Source of the DNA: an uncultured Granulosicoccaceae bacterium
GTDB lineage: Bacteria; Pseudomonadota; Gammaproteobacteria; CALCKW01
DNA: 35,933 nucleotides
Direction of reading: 5' to 3'
Assembly (NCBI GenBank): GCA_937925815.1
Contig: CALAMQ010000136.1
Location: forward strand, 1 to 35,933
The position numbers and the translations under genes were made by a program. Positions within the stretch are counted from its first letter, which is position 1; each line of letters starts with the position of its first letter. This document shows positions 15,358-24,161 of the stretch, piece after piece. The notes under the pieces were generated by a model that was not told the origin of the DNA, did not search any database, and worked only from the letters and a program-made list of their open reading frames with translations.

Positions 15358-17137
15358 GCGCCGGTGCCACCTTTATCACTTCAGCGACGGTGGTCAGTCC
15401 GTCCGCCACTTTCGCCGCACCGCCAAGGCGCAACGGTTTCATGCCGGTTTTAAAGGCCTGTTTTTTCATCGCTTCAACGTCGGCCCCGTCGCGCACCAAG
15501 GCGCGCATGGACTCGTCCATTTCCAGCAGTTCATAAATACCGACCCGCCCGCTAAAACCGGTCTTGCGGCACTCCAAACATCCAACCGCGTCGTGGGCAC
15601 GGCCGGGCGGCCCAGCCTTCCACGGCGCGATAAAATCTGTCCAGGTCGCACTGTCGACGCGGGCTGGCGCTTTGCAGTGCGGGCACAAGGTGCGCACTAA
15701 GCGCTGCGCCATAACCCCAACCAAGGTTGCGTTGATCAGGTAGTGTGGAATGCCGAACTCCGCCAAGCGCACCACCGCCGACGGCGCGTCGTTGGTGTGT
15801 AAGGTCGAGAGCACTAAGTGGCCGGTCAGCGCAGCCTGCACCGCCATCATCGCGGTCTCGGCGTCGCGAATCTCCCCAACCATGATGATGTCTGGGTCTT
15901 GTCTGAGCAGTGTGCGGATGCCGCTTGCGAAATCCACTCCAATGGCGGGCTGCACCTGCATTTGGTTAAACGCGGGTTCCACCAGTTCAATCGGGTCCTC
16001 GACGGTGCAGACGTTGACGTCGGACGTCGCGAGCATTTTCAAACTGGTGTAGAGCGTACTGGTCTTGCCGCTGCCAGTTGGACCTGTGACCAACACAATG
16101 CCGTTTGGCCGCTCGAGCATGCTGCGCCAGGCGCGCGACTCATCGCGGTTCAAACCGAGCGATGTCAAATCCCGCGCGGTGACATCCGGGCTGAACACCC
16201 GCATCACCAGCTTCTCACCAAAAACCGTCGGCATGGTCGACAGCCGCAACTCAATCTCACCGCCGTCGCTGTTGCGGGTCTTGATCCGGCCGTCCTGCGG
16301 CTTGCGCTTCTCCGAGACGTCCATGCGGCCGAGGATTTTCAGCCGACTGGTGACCGCGAGCCCAACCGAATCGGGCATGTCGTAGACGCTGTGCAGCACG
16401 CCGTCGATGCGAAAACGCACAGAGCAGCTCTCGCGCCGGGGTTCGAGGTGAATGTCACTCGCGCGCTGGTCAAAGGCGTATTGCAACAGCCAATCGACAA
16501 TGCTGACCACGTGTTGATCGTTGGCGTCGAGGTTGCCCTTGCGCCCAAGCTCCATGAGCTGCTCAAGGTTTTGCGCATTCGGCGCGGCCTCGTTTTGCTC
16601 TTGGCGCGCACCCTTGACCGATTTGGCGAGGCTGTAGAATTCGAGCGCGTGGCGCTTGAGCTGCGCGGGCTCGAGCAGCACGCGTTTGATCTCGCGCTGC
16701 AACAGGCGGGCGAGCTCCTCAACCCAGCCGGTCTCAAAGGGTTCGAAGGTCGCAAACACCACCTCGAGCGCGTTGACTTCAACCGCGAGGATGCCGTGCC
16801 GCTCGGCGTAGCTGTAAGACACTTGCTCGGTGACAGCCGCCACATCAATTTTGAGCGGGTCGACGTTGTAGATCGGCAGACCACTCTTAACCGACAGCCA
16901 GTGCAGCAGCCGCGCCGCGTCGAGCGGTTGGCCATCGGGGCTGGTAAACCGTTGCGCGGCGACAAACTCAATCGGGTGTTGACGGCTGTTGACGCTGATC
17001 GGTGCGAGCTTGATCAGCACGTTGGCCTGAGCGCCGTCGATCACACCGTCAGCGGCGAGCCACTCAGTCAGGCTGTCGAGTCGCAGCGGTCCGGCGGGAT
17101 AAGCCTGGAACACGGCCGTGCTCGATGTGTTGTCCAT
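15350..17137 (-). CDS. GspE/PilB-type secretion or pilus ATPase
   Basis: Predicted 595-residue hexameric ATPase that powers type II secretion or type IV pilus assembly at the inner membrane. An N-terminal GspE-N-like domain (about 20-160) is followed by SDIHLEPRRE near 227. Walker A is GPTGSGKTS at 352-360, an Asp box lies in TVEDPIE at 378-384, Walker B is PDIIMVGEIRDAETA at 415-429, and the His box is STLHTNDA. A tetracysteine zinc site is present as CPHC at 485-488 and CLEC at 520-523. No other gsp or pil gene lies next to it, so it could serve a system encoded elsewhere. GspE and PilB cannot be told apart here. Confidence 0.9.
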   Translation of the reverse strand: MDNTSSTAVFQAYPAGPLRLDSLTEWLAADGVIDGAQANVLIKLAPISVNSRQHPIEFVAAQRFTSPDGQPLDAARLLHWLSVKSGLPIYNVDPLKIDVAAVTEQVSYSYAERHGILAVEVNALEVVFATFEPFETGWVEELARLLQREIKRVLLEPAQLKRHALEFYSLAKSVKGARQEQNEAAPNAQNLEQLMELGRKGNLDANDQHVVSIVDWLLQYAFDQRASDIHLEPRRESCSVRFRIDGVLHSVYDMPDSVGLAVTSRLKILGRMDVSEKRKPQDGRIKTRNSDGGEIELRLSTMPTVFGEKLVMRVFSPDVTARDLTSLGLNRDESRAWRSMLERPNGIVLVTGPTGSGKTSTLYTSLKMLATSDVNVCTVEDPIELVEPAFNQMQVQPAIGVDFASGIRTLLRQDPDIIMVGEIRDAETAMMAVQAALTGHLVLSTLHTNDAPSAVVRLAEFGIPHYLINATLVGVMAQRLVRTLCPHCKAPARVDSATWTDFIAPWKAGPPGRAHDAVGCLECRKTGFSGRVGIYELLEMDESMRALVRDGADVEAMKKQAFKTGMKPLRLGGAAKVADGLTTVAEVIKVAPAPL

Positions 17138-17202
17138 AGTGGTCCCAAGTGCCCAAAGAGAATGCCTTGACCGAGTGTAGTGTCTGCGCCACGGTGCGCG
17201 CG

Positions 17203-17232
17203 TTCACAGCAGTCTACGCGCTGAGATACACT
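17203..17232 (+). promoter_or_regulatory. Candidate sigma70 promoter for wrbA
   Basis: TTCACA at 17203-17208 (five of six matches) is followed by an 18-bp spacer and TACACT at 17227-17232 (four of six). The start codon lies 27 bp downstream of the -10. It sits in the 122-bp divergent gap between gspE and wrbA. Confidence 0.4.
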
Positions 17233-17259
17233 GCTCTTTTATCAGGTGTCAGCCCCGCC

Positions 17260-17871
17260 ATGGTCCCCGTGCTCGTCCTCTACTACAGCCGCTCTGGTGG
17301 CACGGCGAAGATCGCGCAACACATCGCCCGAGGCGTCGAGTCCGTGCCCAGTTGCGAGGCCTGGCTGCGCACCGTGCCGAGTGTCTCGGCGGACACCCAC
17401 GCAAGTGCCGCCGCGGTGCCGAACGAGGGCTCGCCCTACGTCACTCCGACAGACATCGAACAGTGCGCCGGGCTCGCCTACGGCAGCCCCGCCTACTTTG
17501 GCAACATGTCTGCCAGCATGAAACACTTCTGGGACAGCCACGTCGACGTGTGGCTCGGCAGCGTGCTCGCAGGCAAACCTGGCGCGGTATTCACATCAAG
17601 TGGCTCGCTGCACGGCGGACACGAGGCGGCGCAGCTCTCGATGATGGTGCCGCTGTTGCATCACGGTATGTTTATTGTCGGCCTGCCCTATTCCGAGACC
17701 GCGCTCAACCACACCACTGGGGGCGGCACCCCCTACGGCGCGAGCCACATCAGCGGTGCCGGTGGCGAGAACAGCGTCGACGACATCGAGCTGCAGCTCG
17801 CACGCGCCCACGGTGCCCGCCTGGCAACCCTGGCTTGTACCCTCGCGCGCCATCCCTCGGCACGCTCATGA
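17260..17871 (+). CDS. wrbA: WrbA-like flavodoxin-fold NAD(P)H:quinone oxidoreductase
   Basis: Predicted 203-residue FMN-binding protein that carries out two-electron quinone reduction and limits redox cycling. The FMN phosphate loop is YYSRSGGTAKIA at residues 8-19. The WrbA segments YGSPAYFGNMSASMKHFWD, GAVFTSSGSLHGGHE, LLHHGMFIVGLPYS and GGGTPYGASHISG follow in order. The ATG at 17260 starts the flavodoxin fold and gives the family length; the frame is open upstream to 17149 without domain content. Its stop overlaps the next ATG as ATGA. The pairing wrbA-DUF2069 beside hda is a gammaproteobacterial arrangement, as in Pseudomonas. Confidence 0.92.
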   Translation: MVPVLVLYYSRSGGTAKIAQHIARGVESVPSCEAWLRTVPSVSADTHASAAAVPNEGSPYVTPTDIEQCAGLAYGSPAYFGNMSASMKHFWDSHVDVWLGSVLAGKPGAVFTSSGSLHGGHEAAQLSMMVPLLHHGMFIVGLPYSETALNHTTGGGTPYGASHISGAGGENSVDDIELQLARAHGARLATLACTLARHPSARS

Positions 17872-18257
17872 CACGGTTATCGATTGCTCGCTGGAGCGCG
17901 CTAGGCTGTCAGATCTTCGCGATCTTGTTGATCGCCAACTGGTTCACGTGGCTCTCCCCGCCTGAGAACGTGCCGCGCGCGTTGCTGCTGGTGATTCTCG
18001 GCGGGCCACTGTTGCTGCCGTTGCGGGGCATTTTGCACGGCCGGCCCAAGAGCCACATCGGGTTGAGCTTCGCCGCAATCTGGGAGTTCCTGGCCGGCAT
18101 CGATATCTACGCCAATATCCCGGTCTGGCGTCTGCCAGCGGCGCTGCTCACGTTGAGTGCGCTCGGCATGATTGTCGGCTGTTATTTTTATATGCGCGAC
18201 GCGCCCAGGCCACCCAAAAAAGACAAGCCGTCAGACGCCGCAGCAGAGAGCGACTGA
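17868..18257 (+). CDS. DUF2069 family integral membrane protein
   Basis: Predicted 129-residue inner-membrane protein of unknown function. Four hydrophobic segments can be seen: CQIFAILLIANWFTWL, ALLLVILGGPLLLPL, a stretch around FAAIWEFLAGIDIY, and LPAALLTLSALGMIVGCYFYM. A charged Lys/Asp-rich tail follows. The length, topology and position after wrbA fit DUF2069. Its ATG at 17868 overlaps the wrbA stop by 4 nt, so translation is likely coupled. It converges on hda with 22 bp between the stops. Confidence 0.85.
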   Translation: MTRLSIARWSALGCQIFAILLIANWFTWLSPPENVPRALLLVILGGPLLLPLRGILHGRPKSHIGLSFAAIWEFLAGIDIYANIPVWRLPAALLTLSALGMIVGCYFYMRDAPRPPKKDKPSDAAAESD

Positions 18258-18279
18258 AACCCAAGCTCCCGCCCGGCAA

Positions 18280-19002
18280 TCAGCCCGCGTGCTGGGCGAG
18301 AAATTGTGCGACCAGTCGCACCGTCACGTGGCGACGTTCGGCGAGCGAGTAGCGGTGCAAGGCCTCAGCGAGGGCTTCAAGGTAACCCGCGTCGCGCGAG
18401 CAATGCCGCATCACGTATTCCACCACATCCGTGTTCAGTCGCAGACCGTAGCGCTCGGCTTGCGCGGCAAAGTGGTGTTTGAGGGCGGTGTCATCGAGCG
18501 GGTCAATACGCAAGACGGGCCCCCACATCAAACGCGAGCGCAAATCCGGCAGGTCAAAGGCAATCTCTGACGGCGGCTGGCGCGCGGCGACCAACAACTG
18601 CGCACCGGCCGACCGCATTTCTTCGAACGCGGCAAAGAGCGCGCGCTCGGCATCTGCGTGACCGGCAATGCCGTCTACCCCGTCAACGCACAGCAGGTCC
18701 CACTCGGCACCCTCCTCGAGCGACAGCAATGCGGTGCCCTCGGTGTAAGCAGCGCGCCGCTGCTGCGCGGTGGCGTGGGCTGCGGCCGATTCGAGCAAGT
18801 GCGACTTGCCAGACCCTGCGGTACCCCAGAGAAAAATCACGGTCTCAGGTCGCGCTCCCGCGTGCACACCGTCGGTTGGGTAGCCTTCCGCGTGGGCGCG
18901 AATCAAGGCGACAACCGGGTCCGCCTCCGCGGCGCGGTAGTTCTCAAAACGCGCGGCGCGCTCGACGCGTAGATCGAGAGGCAATTGCGGTGTTTGGGGC
19001 AT
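18280..19002 (-). CDS. hda: DnaA regulatory inactivator Hda
   Basis: DnaA-related AAA+ protein of 240 residues. With the beta sliding clamp it stimulates hydrolysis of DnaA-ATP and so limits re-initiation of replication. The N-terminal QLPLDL at 6-11 matches a clamp-binding pentapeptide-type motif. Walker A is GTAGSGKS at 60-67, Walker B is LLCVDGVDGIAG, and the DLRSRLMWG segment holds the AAA+ arginine region. The short length without a DNA-binding domain IV separates it from DnaA. It lies 9 bp downstream of the DUF2066 gene and is probably cotranscribed with it, as in Pseudomonas, though the perM gene usual there is missing. Confidence 0.93.
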   Translation of the reverse strand: MPQTPQLPLDLRVERAARFENYRAAEADPVVALIRAHAEGYPTDGVHAGARPETVIFLWGTAGSGKSHLLESAAAHATAQQRRAAYTEGTALLSLEEGAEWDLLCVDGVDGIAGHADAERALFAAFEEMRSAGAQLLVAARQPPSEIAFDLPDLRSRLMWGPVLRIDPLDDTALKHHFAAQAERYGLRLNTDVVEYVMRHCSRDAGYLEALAEALHRYSLAERRHVTVRLVAQFLAQHAG

Positions 19003-19011
19003 CGCGCGTCC

Positions 19012-20202
19012 CTAGCGGACCAGCAGGTAATTCAAGTCGGACGCGGTCGCGACCGGTGCGGCGACTGGCACGATTGGCTCGACCTCGAGGTCACCAGCGG
19101 CCCCTGAGCCATCGTTGAGCACAATTCCATCGAGACTGTCGTTGAGGCTGTCTTCGGTAGTGCCAAATGCGGCGGGAAGGGCAACGGGCGTGGGTTCAGG
19201 CAACACAAACTGCAGCTGCTCAAGCGCGGCAATGCCCTGGGCCACGCCCGCGACATCGCCGCCAGAACCGCCAATCACAAACACCACCTCACCCTCCCCG
19301 ACCGAGACGGCTTTGACCGACAACCCCGGCAGCTTGCCGCGCAGGTTGCTGCTCAACCAGGCGTAATCGGACGGTGTGCCGACGCCGGCCACCGCAACCG
19401 TGATGTCACCGGGCACCGTGCCAAAGGCGAGCGGTGTGTCGGTGGCCTGCTCGAGCGCCGCCACACGGCCTTGATAGGCGGTTAAACCCACTTGGAGCAT
19501 GGTCGCGAGCGGACCCATGCTGGTCCACTGTTCACCCGAGCTGAGCAACGTCCAATTGCCGAGCCACTCATCGCCGTCGGCCTGCATCGAGAGCACCACC
19601 GTGTGACCTGCGGCGTAACCGCGAGAGGCGCTCTCTAGGCGTGTGACGTTGACGTTGCGGATGTCGTCAGCGCTCACCGTGCCGTCGCTCATCACCCCGT
19701 CTCGCGGGTAGACCAGCGGCTGTGCCAACGCTGTGGCAATTTGATCGAGGGTATCTGGCAACACGCCCTGCGCGCCCTCGGTCAGCATCAATTCCGTTGC
19801 GCCTTGGGTCACAATCAACCACAGCAGCGCCGGCTCCAGCCCCGCCACCGCATCGGGGGCGTCACTGAGCAACGACTGCACCCGCGCGTCAATTGCGCGC
19901 TCGTCGAACTGCAAGCGCAAAATAATTTTGCCATCGGCGTCGGTGAGATAGCCGTAGCGCTGCAAGAAATTGTTGGCGTCGCCGGAGATGTCGCGCCGCT
20001 GCGAGGCGCTCAACGGGTGATCCGGCGGGTAGCGCTCCTGCAGCAATTCAAACAGACCGAGGATAGCGCCACGCTGGCGCTCGGCATCGCCGCGACTGGT
20101 CACTTCGACGCGCGATTCAACGCTCTCGGCCACCGCGGCTGGCACGCAAAATCCGCAGGCGAGCACCGCGGCCAAGATGTTCAGGCGAATAAAACGCTTC
20201 AT
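19012..20202 (-). CDS. DUF2066 family exported protein
   Basis: Predicted 396-residue periplasmic protein of unknown function. The signal peptide is MKRFIRLNILAAVLACGFC with cleavage near AVA-E, followed by VESRVEVTSRGDAERQRGA. The latter resembles the DUF2066 N-terminal region. The middle part contains LVYPRDGVMSDGTVSADDIR and a Trp-rich strand GDEWLGNWTLLSSGEQW. The C-terminus is acidic and Val/Pro-rich. The ATG at 20202 starts the signal peptide; an in-frame ATG at 20220 would add six residues. Position between purM (divergent) and hda is the conserved location of DUF2066 genes in Pseudomonas-like genomes. Confidence 0.85.
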   Translation of the reverse strand: MKRFIRLNILAAVLACGFCVPAAVAESVESRVEVTSRGDAERQRGAILGLFELLQERYPPDHPLSASQRRDISGDANNFLQRYGYLTDADGKIILRLQFDERAIDARVQSLLSDAPDAVAGLEPALLWLIVTQGATELMLTEGAQGVLPDTLDQIATALAQPLVYPRDGVMSDGTVSADDIRNVNVTRLESASRGYAAGHTVVLSMQADGDEWLGNWTLLSSGEQWTSMGPLATMLQVGLTAYQGRVAALEQATDTPLAFGTVPGDITVAVAGVGTPSDYAWLSSNLRGKLPGLSVKAVSVGEGEVVFVIGGSGGDVAGVAQGIAALEQLQFVLPEPTPVALPAAFGTTEDSLNDSLDGIVLNDGSGAAGDLEVEPIVPVAAPVATASDLNYLLVR

Positions 20203-20250
20203 GTTCGATCTGAGATACACCGGTGCAACCGGCTAGACGGGCCCACAGTG

Positions 20251-20256
20251 TAGAAT
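20251..20256 (+). promoter_or_regulatory. Possible -10 element of the purM-purN unit
   Basis: TAGAAT (five of six consensus matches), preceded directly by TG, lies 33 bp upstream of the purM ATG in the 87-bp divergent gap with DUF2066. No clear -35 hexamer is seen. Confidence 0.3.
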
Positions 20257-20289
20257 AGCGCGCCTTACCGCTCCAACACGGAACTGCAA

Positions 20290-21330
20290 ATGGATGACAG
20301 GCGCGCAAACGCGTTGAGCTACCGCGATGCCGGTGTGGACATCGACGCGGGCAATGAATTAATTGAACGCATCAAGCCCGCCGTCAAGCGCACCCACCGC
20401 CCTGGCGTGCTCGGCGGCATCGGCGGATTCGGTGGTTTGTTCGAACTGCCAAGCGGCTACCAGCGCCCGGTGCTGGTCTCGGGCGCCGACGGCGTCGGCA
20501 CCAAGCTCAAGCTCGCACTGGACACCGGTGACCACACCGGTATCGGCACCGACCTCGTGGCGATGTGCGTCAACGACGTGCTCGTGACCGGCGCTGAACC
20601 GCTGTATTTCCTCGACTACTACGCCACCGGCAAGCTCGAAGTCGACACCGCCGCCACGGTGATAGAGGGCATTGGCCGAGGCTGTGAACTCGCCGGCTGT
20701 GCCTTGCTCGGCGGCGAGACCGCCGAGATGCCAGGCTTGTACTCAAACGACGACTACGACCTCGCGGGCTTTTGCGTCGGCGTGGCCGAGCACGACAAAC
20801 TCATCGACCCCGCGCGCGTGCAGATCGGTGACAAGCTGATTGGCTTGGCAGCCTCAGGACCGCACAGCAACGGTTACTCGTTGATTCGCAAGGTGCTGTC
20901 TGTAAGCGGCGACTCACTCGAGATGCCACTCGGTGACACCACCCTCGGGCGTGCGCTGCTCGAACCCACACGGATCTACGTGCGCAGCGTGTTATCGGTG
21001 CTCGAACACCATCCGGTGCACGCCATGGCGCACATCACAGGTGGCGGCCTGACCGAGAACATCCCGCGCGTGTTGCCAGAGGGCAGCTGCGCGCAGATTG
21101 CGCTCGACAGTTGGACCACACCGGCTGTCTTTGACTGGCTGGAACGCGCCGGTGGCATTGAACAAGCCGAGATGTTGCGCACGTTCAACTGCGGCGTCGG
21201 CTTTGTGCTGGTGGTGCCGGCAACGTCCGCCGATGCTGTGACCGCCGCGCTCGAGGCCGAGGGTGAGACCACCATCGCGCTCGGCGAGATCGTGGCGCAA
21301 ACCACCGAAGACCAGGTGCAGTTTGTCTGA
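20290..21330 (+). CDS. purM: Phosphoribosylformylglycinamidine cyclo-ligase
   Basis: AIR synthetase, the fifth step of de novo purine synthesis: closes FGAM to AIR with ATP. The 346-residue length is standard. Motifs are [15 protein letters not shown] near residue 14, [25 protein letters not shown] with the ATP-contacting residues, and [26 protein letters not shown] and [18 protein letters not shown] follow. It is cotranscribed with purN, whose reading frame overlaps its end by 8 nt. No PurR-like operator was recognized in the 87-bp leader region. Confidence 0.97.
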   Translation: MDDRRANALSYRDAGVDIDAGNELIERIKPAVKRTHRPGVLGGIGGFGGLFELPSGYQRPVLVSGADGVGTKLKLALDTGDHTGIGTDLVAMCVNDVLVTGAEPLYFLDYYATGKLEVDTAATVIEGIGRGCELAGCALLGGETAEMPGLYSNDDYDLAGFCVGVAEHDKLIDPARVQIGDKLIGLAASGPHSNGYSLIRKVLSVSGDSLEMPLGDTTLGRALLEPTRIYVRSVLSVLEHHPVHAMAHITGGGLTENIPRVLPEGSCAQIALDSWTTPAVFDWLERAGGIEQAEMLRTFNCGVGFVLVVPATSADAVTAALEAEGETTIALGEIVAQTTEDQVQFV

Positions 21331-21967
21331 CCCACGCGCCGCGCTCGGCATCCTGATCTCGGGCCGTGGCTCGAACATGCAGCGCTTGCTCGACGCCGTC
21401 GACGCGGGCGAGATCGACGCCTCCGTGGCGTTGGTGCTCTCGGACAACGCCGACGCCGCGGGCCTCAGCCTCGCCGCCGAGCGCGGTGTCGCCACCTGCG
21501 CCGTCGCGCGATCAGACTTCTCAAGCAAACCCGAGTGGGAACACGCCGTTGACGCCGTCCTGCGCGACGCGGGCGCCAACTTGCTCGCACTTGCAGGGTT
21601 CATGCGCGTGCTCTCAGCAGATTTTTGCGCCAAGTGGCACGGCCACCTCGTGAACATCCACCCCTCCTTGCTGCCGCGCCACAAAGGACTGAACACTCAC
21701 CAACGCGCGCTCGACGCGGGTGAGTCAAATGCTGGCTGCTCGGTGCACTTTGTCACCGCCGAGCTCGACGGTGGCCCTGTGATCGCGCAGTCCGAGGTTG
21801 CCATTAACGTTGCTGACACCGCCGATACATTGGCCGAGCGCGTGCTCGCGAAGGAGCATCTGCTCTATCCTCAAGCAATCGGCTGGTGCGCGAGCGGGCG
21901 GGTCGCGCTCACCGGGAGCGAGGTCCAATTCGACGGTCGGAAACTGGATGGCCCAATCCGCGTCTAA
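21323..21967 (+). CDS. purN: Phosphoribosylglycinamide formyltransferase (10-formyl-THF dependent)
   Basis: Transfers the formyl group of 10-formyltetrahydrofolate to GAR, the third step of purine synthesis. Visible motifs are the GAR-binding [36 protein letters not shown] with catalytic Asn and His, and [10 protein letters not shown] with the catalytic Asp. There is no ATG near the domain start. TTG at 21323 is proposed because it overlaps the purM stop by 8 nt (TTGTCTGA), has AGG 5 nt upstream, and yields 214 residues, close to the E. coli length. A GTG at 21263 would add 20 residues lying inside purM. Confidence 0.93.
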   Translation: MSDPRAALGILISGRGSNMQRLLDAVDAGEIDASVALVLSDNADAAGLSLAAERGVATCAVARSDFSSKPEWEHAVDAVLRDAGANLLALAGFMRVLSADFCAKWHGHLVNIHPSLLPRHKGLNTHQRALDAGESNAGCSVHFVTAELDGGPVIAQSEVAINVADTADTLAERVLAKEHLLYPQAIGWCASGRVALTGSEVQFDGRKLDGPIRV

Positions 21968-22011
21968 GTACGCGAACTACCCTTGTTCATGACACACAGC
22001 GAGCGCGTGCC

Positions 22012-22740
22012 ATGCACCACAGACTGACAGGCTTAGTGATTGTCGCGGCAAGCGCGATCGCACTCTATTGCGGCGCGGTGCGCGCCGAGAGCAGCGCGCC
22101 CAGCCCATTCACGGCCGAGTACCGCGTGACCTATAAAGGCACCGTGGCCGGGCGCGCAACTATCTCGATGACCGAGACCGCGGGCCTGTGGGAGACGCGT
22201 CTGGTCACCGAAGCCAAGGGGCTTTTTTGGTTTCTCTCAAAATACATCAACAGCACCGAATCGAGCCGTTTTGACACCAACGAAGACGGCCTGATTACAC
22301 CGGTCAGTTACCAACTCGAACGACCCGGACAAAAGCGCGGGCGCAAGTTGTTACAAATCGACTTTTCAAATGACACCGTGACCGTCGCGCGTGACATCGG
22401 TGAACCGGTGCAACACACGCTGCCAGAGGACGGCGCCTGGGACCGGCTTTCGATGCTCTTCAGCGTGCAGGCGACTGTCGGTGACGACAGCGAAGGTGAA
22501 GTCCGCCTCAATGTTGTCAACCGACACGGGCCGACAGTCAAACGAATGGAATTGCTCGGGCGCGCCACCCTTGAGACCAAAGCTGGAACCTTTGACACCC
22601 TGCATTTGCGTTACCACGACAGCAAACGCACCGCCGACTACTGGCTCGCCACCCACGACGGCGGCTTTCCAGTGAAGATGCGTTACAGCGAAGACGGCGA
22701 CGACGCCGGCAGCCTCGAGATCACCAAGCTGCGGCGCTGA
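22012..22740 (+). CDS. DUF3108 family exported protein
   Basis: Predicted 242-residue periplasmic protein of unknown function. The signal peptide spans roughly residues 1-27 (MHHRLTGLVIVAASAIALYC, cleavage near VRA-E). The mature part starts PFTAEYRVTYKGTVAGRATISM, typical of DUF3108. It continues with alternating beta-strand-like segments and ends YWLATHDGGFPVKMRYSE. The family often follows purN in gammaproteobacteria, as here with 44 bp between them, so it may share the purMN transcript. The longer open frame back to 21886 overlaps purN and lacks a signal peptide. Confidence 0.87.
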   Translation: MHHRLTGLVIVAASAIALYCGAVRAESSAPSPFTAEYRVTYKGTVAGRATISMTETAGLWETRLVTEAKGLFWFLSKYINSTESSRFDTNEDGLITPVSYQLERPGQKRGRKLLQIDFSNDTVTVARDIGEPVQHTLPEDGAWDRLSMLFSVQATVGDDSEGEVRLNVVNRHGPTVKRMELLGRATLETKAGTFDTLHLRYHDSKRTADYWLATHDGGFPVKMRYSEDGDDAGSLEITKLRR

Positions 22741-22749
22741 ACGCGCCGC
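22731..22749. terminator. GC-rich hairpin between convergent DUF3108 and pmbA genes
   Basis: GCGGCGC (22731-22737) and GCGCCGC (22743-22749) form a perfect 7-bp stem. The 5-nt loop TGAAC contains the TGA stop of the DUF3108 gene. pmbA ends 15 bp away on the other strand. No U-tract is present in either direction. Confidence 0.45.
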
Positions 22750-22763
22750 ACGCACGGCAGGGC

Positions 22764-24113
22764 TCAGCCGCCGCTGGCGACGGTCATCTCTTCGACCAGC
22801 ATTGAGCCGTTGAGCAAGTTTGCCGTCGGGCAGGTGTCGCGGCCCACCGCAACGAGGTTGCGGAACATATCAGCGAGGTTGCCCGCCACCGACACGCCTT
22901 CTACCGCGTGCACAATCTCACCGCCCTCAACCCAAAAACCAGACGCACCGCGCGAGTAATCACCGGTCACGGGATTGCCACCGCTGCCCATCATTTCGGT
23001 GACATACAAGCCCCGCCCCATGGTCGCAAGCAACTGCTGGAAGTCTTGCTCGTTGCCGGTGACGCTGAGGTTGCACACGCCGCCCGCGTTGCCGGTAGTT
23101 TCTAAGCCAAGTTTGCGTGCGCTGTAGCTTGATAGCACCCAGCCGGTGAGCACACCACCATCAATAAGCTTGCGCGCGCTGCGGGCAACGCCCTCGCTGT
23201 CGACCGCCGCGCTGCTCAAAGCGCGCGGAATGAAGGGGTTCTCAGCGATGTCGAGAAAATCCGGGAAGACCTGCTCGCCGAGCGAGTCCATCAAAAAGCT
23301 TGCACGCCGATAGAGCGCGCCGCCGCTGATCGCACTGACAAAGGACTGAATCACGCCGCGCGCCATCGACGGCGAGAAGAGCACCGGGTAGTGGCCAGTG
23401 TCGATCGAGCGCGGCGACAGGCGCGCAACCGTGCGGTGCGCAGCCTCGCGACCGACCGCTTCGACATCTTGCATGTCCTCAGCCGCACGCGCGGTGGTGT
23501 ACCAGTGTTCGCGCTGCATTTCGCCACCCTCGCCGGCCACCAGCGAACACGCAACACTGTGCCGGGTGCCGACGCTGGTGTGGCTAAAGCCGTGGCTGTT
23601 GGCGTAGACGCTCTCACCGGCGTAACTCGCAACCGAGGCGCCGTTGGAATTGCTGATGCGCTGATCCGCCTCGCGTCCAGCAGACTCGCAGGCAAGCGCA
23701 GTGTCGATGGCCGAATCAACGTCAATTGCCCAGGGGTGATACAGGCTCAAGTCGCCGATCTCTTTGGCCATGAGTTCAGCATCAGCGAGGCCCGCACAAG
23801 GGTCTTCAGAGCCGTGGCGCGCAAAGCCACAGGCGCGCGAGACAACAGAATCGATGGCATCAGCCGAAAAGTCTGCTGTGGAGGCAGAACCCTTGCGCTG
23901 GCCGACGTAAACGGTCACGTCCAGATTGCGGTCGCGTTGCTGCTCTAAGGTTTCGACCTCCCCCAAACGAACTCCGACGTCTAATCCGAGTCCACGAGAG
24001 ACGTTGACATCCGCGCCCGAGGCACCGTGGCGCCGCGCGCAGTCGAGCACTTGCTCGGCGATTGAATTCAGCGCGACCGGGGTGTCGTGCTGCAATATAT
24101 CGATTGATTTCAT
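22764..24113 (-). CDS. pmbA: PmbA/TldE subunit of the TldD/TldE metalloprotease
   Basis: Non-catalytic partner of TldD; together they form a peptidase known for maturing microcin B17 and degrading the antitoxin CcdA in E. coli. The 449-residue length matches PmbA. Family features are SGADVNVSRGLGLDVGVRLGE near the N-terminus (split by a short gap in similarity), CGFARHGSEDPCAGLADAE, and the C-terminal TGDYSRGASGFWVEGGEIVHAVEGVSVAGNLADMF region, each only partly quoted here. The HExxxH motif of TldD is absent, as expected for TldE. It lies close to tldD but is separated by an oppositely oriented lipoprotein gene, instead of the usual yjgA/darP neighbour. Confidence 0.93.
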   Translation of the reverse strand: MKSIDILQHDTPVALNSIAEQVLDCARRHGASGADVNVSRGLGLDVGVRLGEVETLEQQRDRNLDVTVYVGQRKGSASTADFSADAIDSVVSRACGFARHGSEDPCAGLADAELMAKEIGDLSLYHPWAIDVDSAIDTALACESAGREADQRISNSNGASVASYAGESVYANSHGFSHTSVGTRHSVACSLVAGEGGEMQREHWYTTARAAEDMQDVEAVGREAAHRTVARLSPRSIDTGHYPVLFSPSMARGVIQSFVSAISGGALYRRASFLMDSLGEQVFPDFLDIAENPFIPRALSSAAVDSEGVARSARKLIDGGVLTGWVLSSYSARKLGLETTGNAGGVCNLSVTGNEQDFQQLLATMGRGLYVTEMMGSGGNPVTGDYSRGASGFWVEGGEIVHAVEGVSVAGNLADMFRNLVAVGRDTCPTANLLNGSMLVEEMTVASGG

Positions 24114-24161
24114 GGCTTATCCAATCACACTTATCTGTCTAATTTCGTGGTCCACACCGTG

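Noticed and set aside
15818-17170. 450-codon open frame antisense to the GspE-like gene
   Set aside because: The minus strand has unmistakable Walker and zinc motifs; the plus-strand frame is rich in Arg/His/Gln as expected from a GC-rich antisense.
21263-21322. Longer purN starting at GTG 21263
   Set aside because: The extra 20 residues lie in purM, are Arg/Pro-rich without similarity to PurN, and the TTG at 21323 gives the family length and a coupled overlap.
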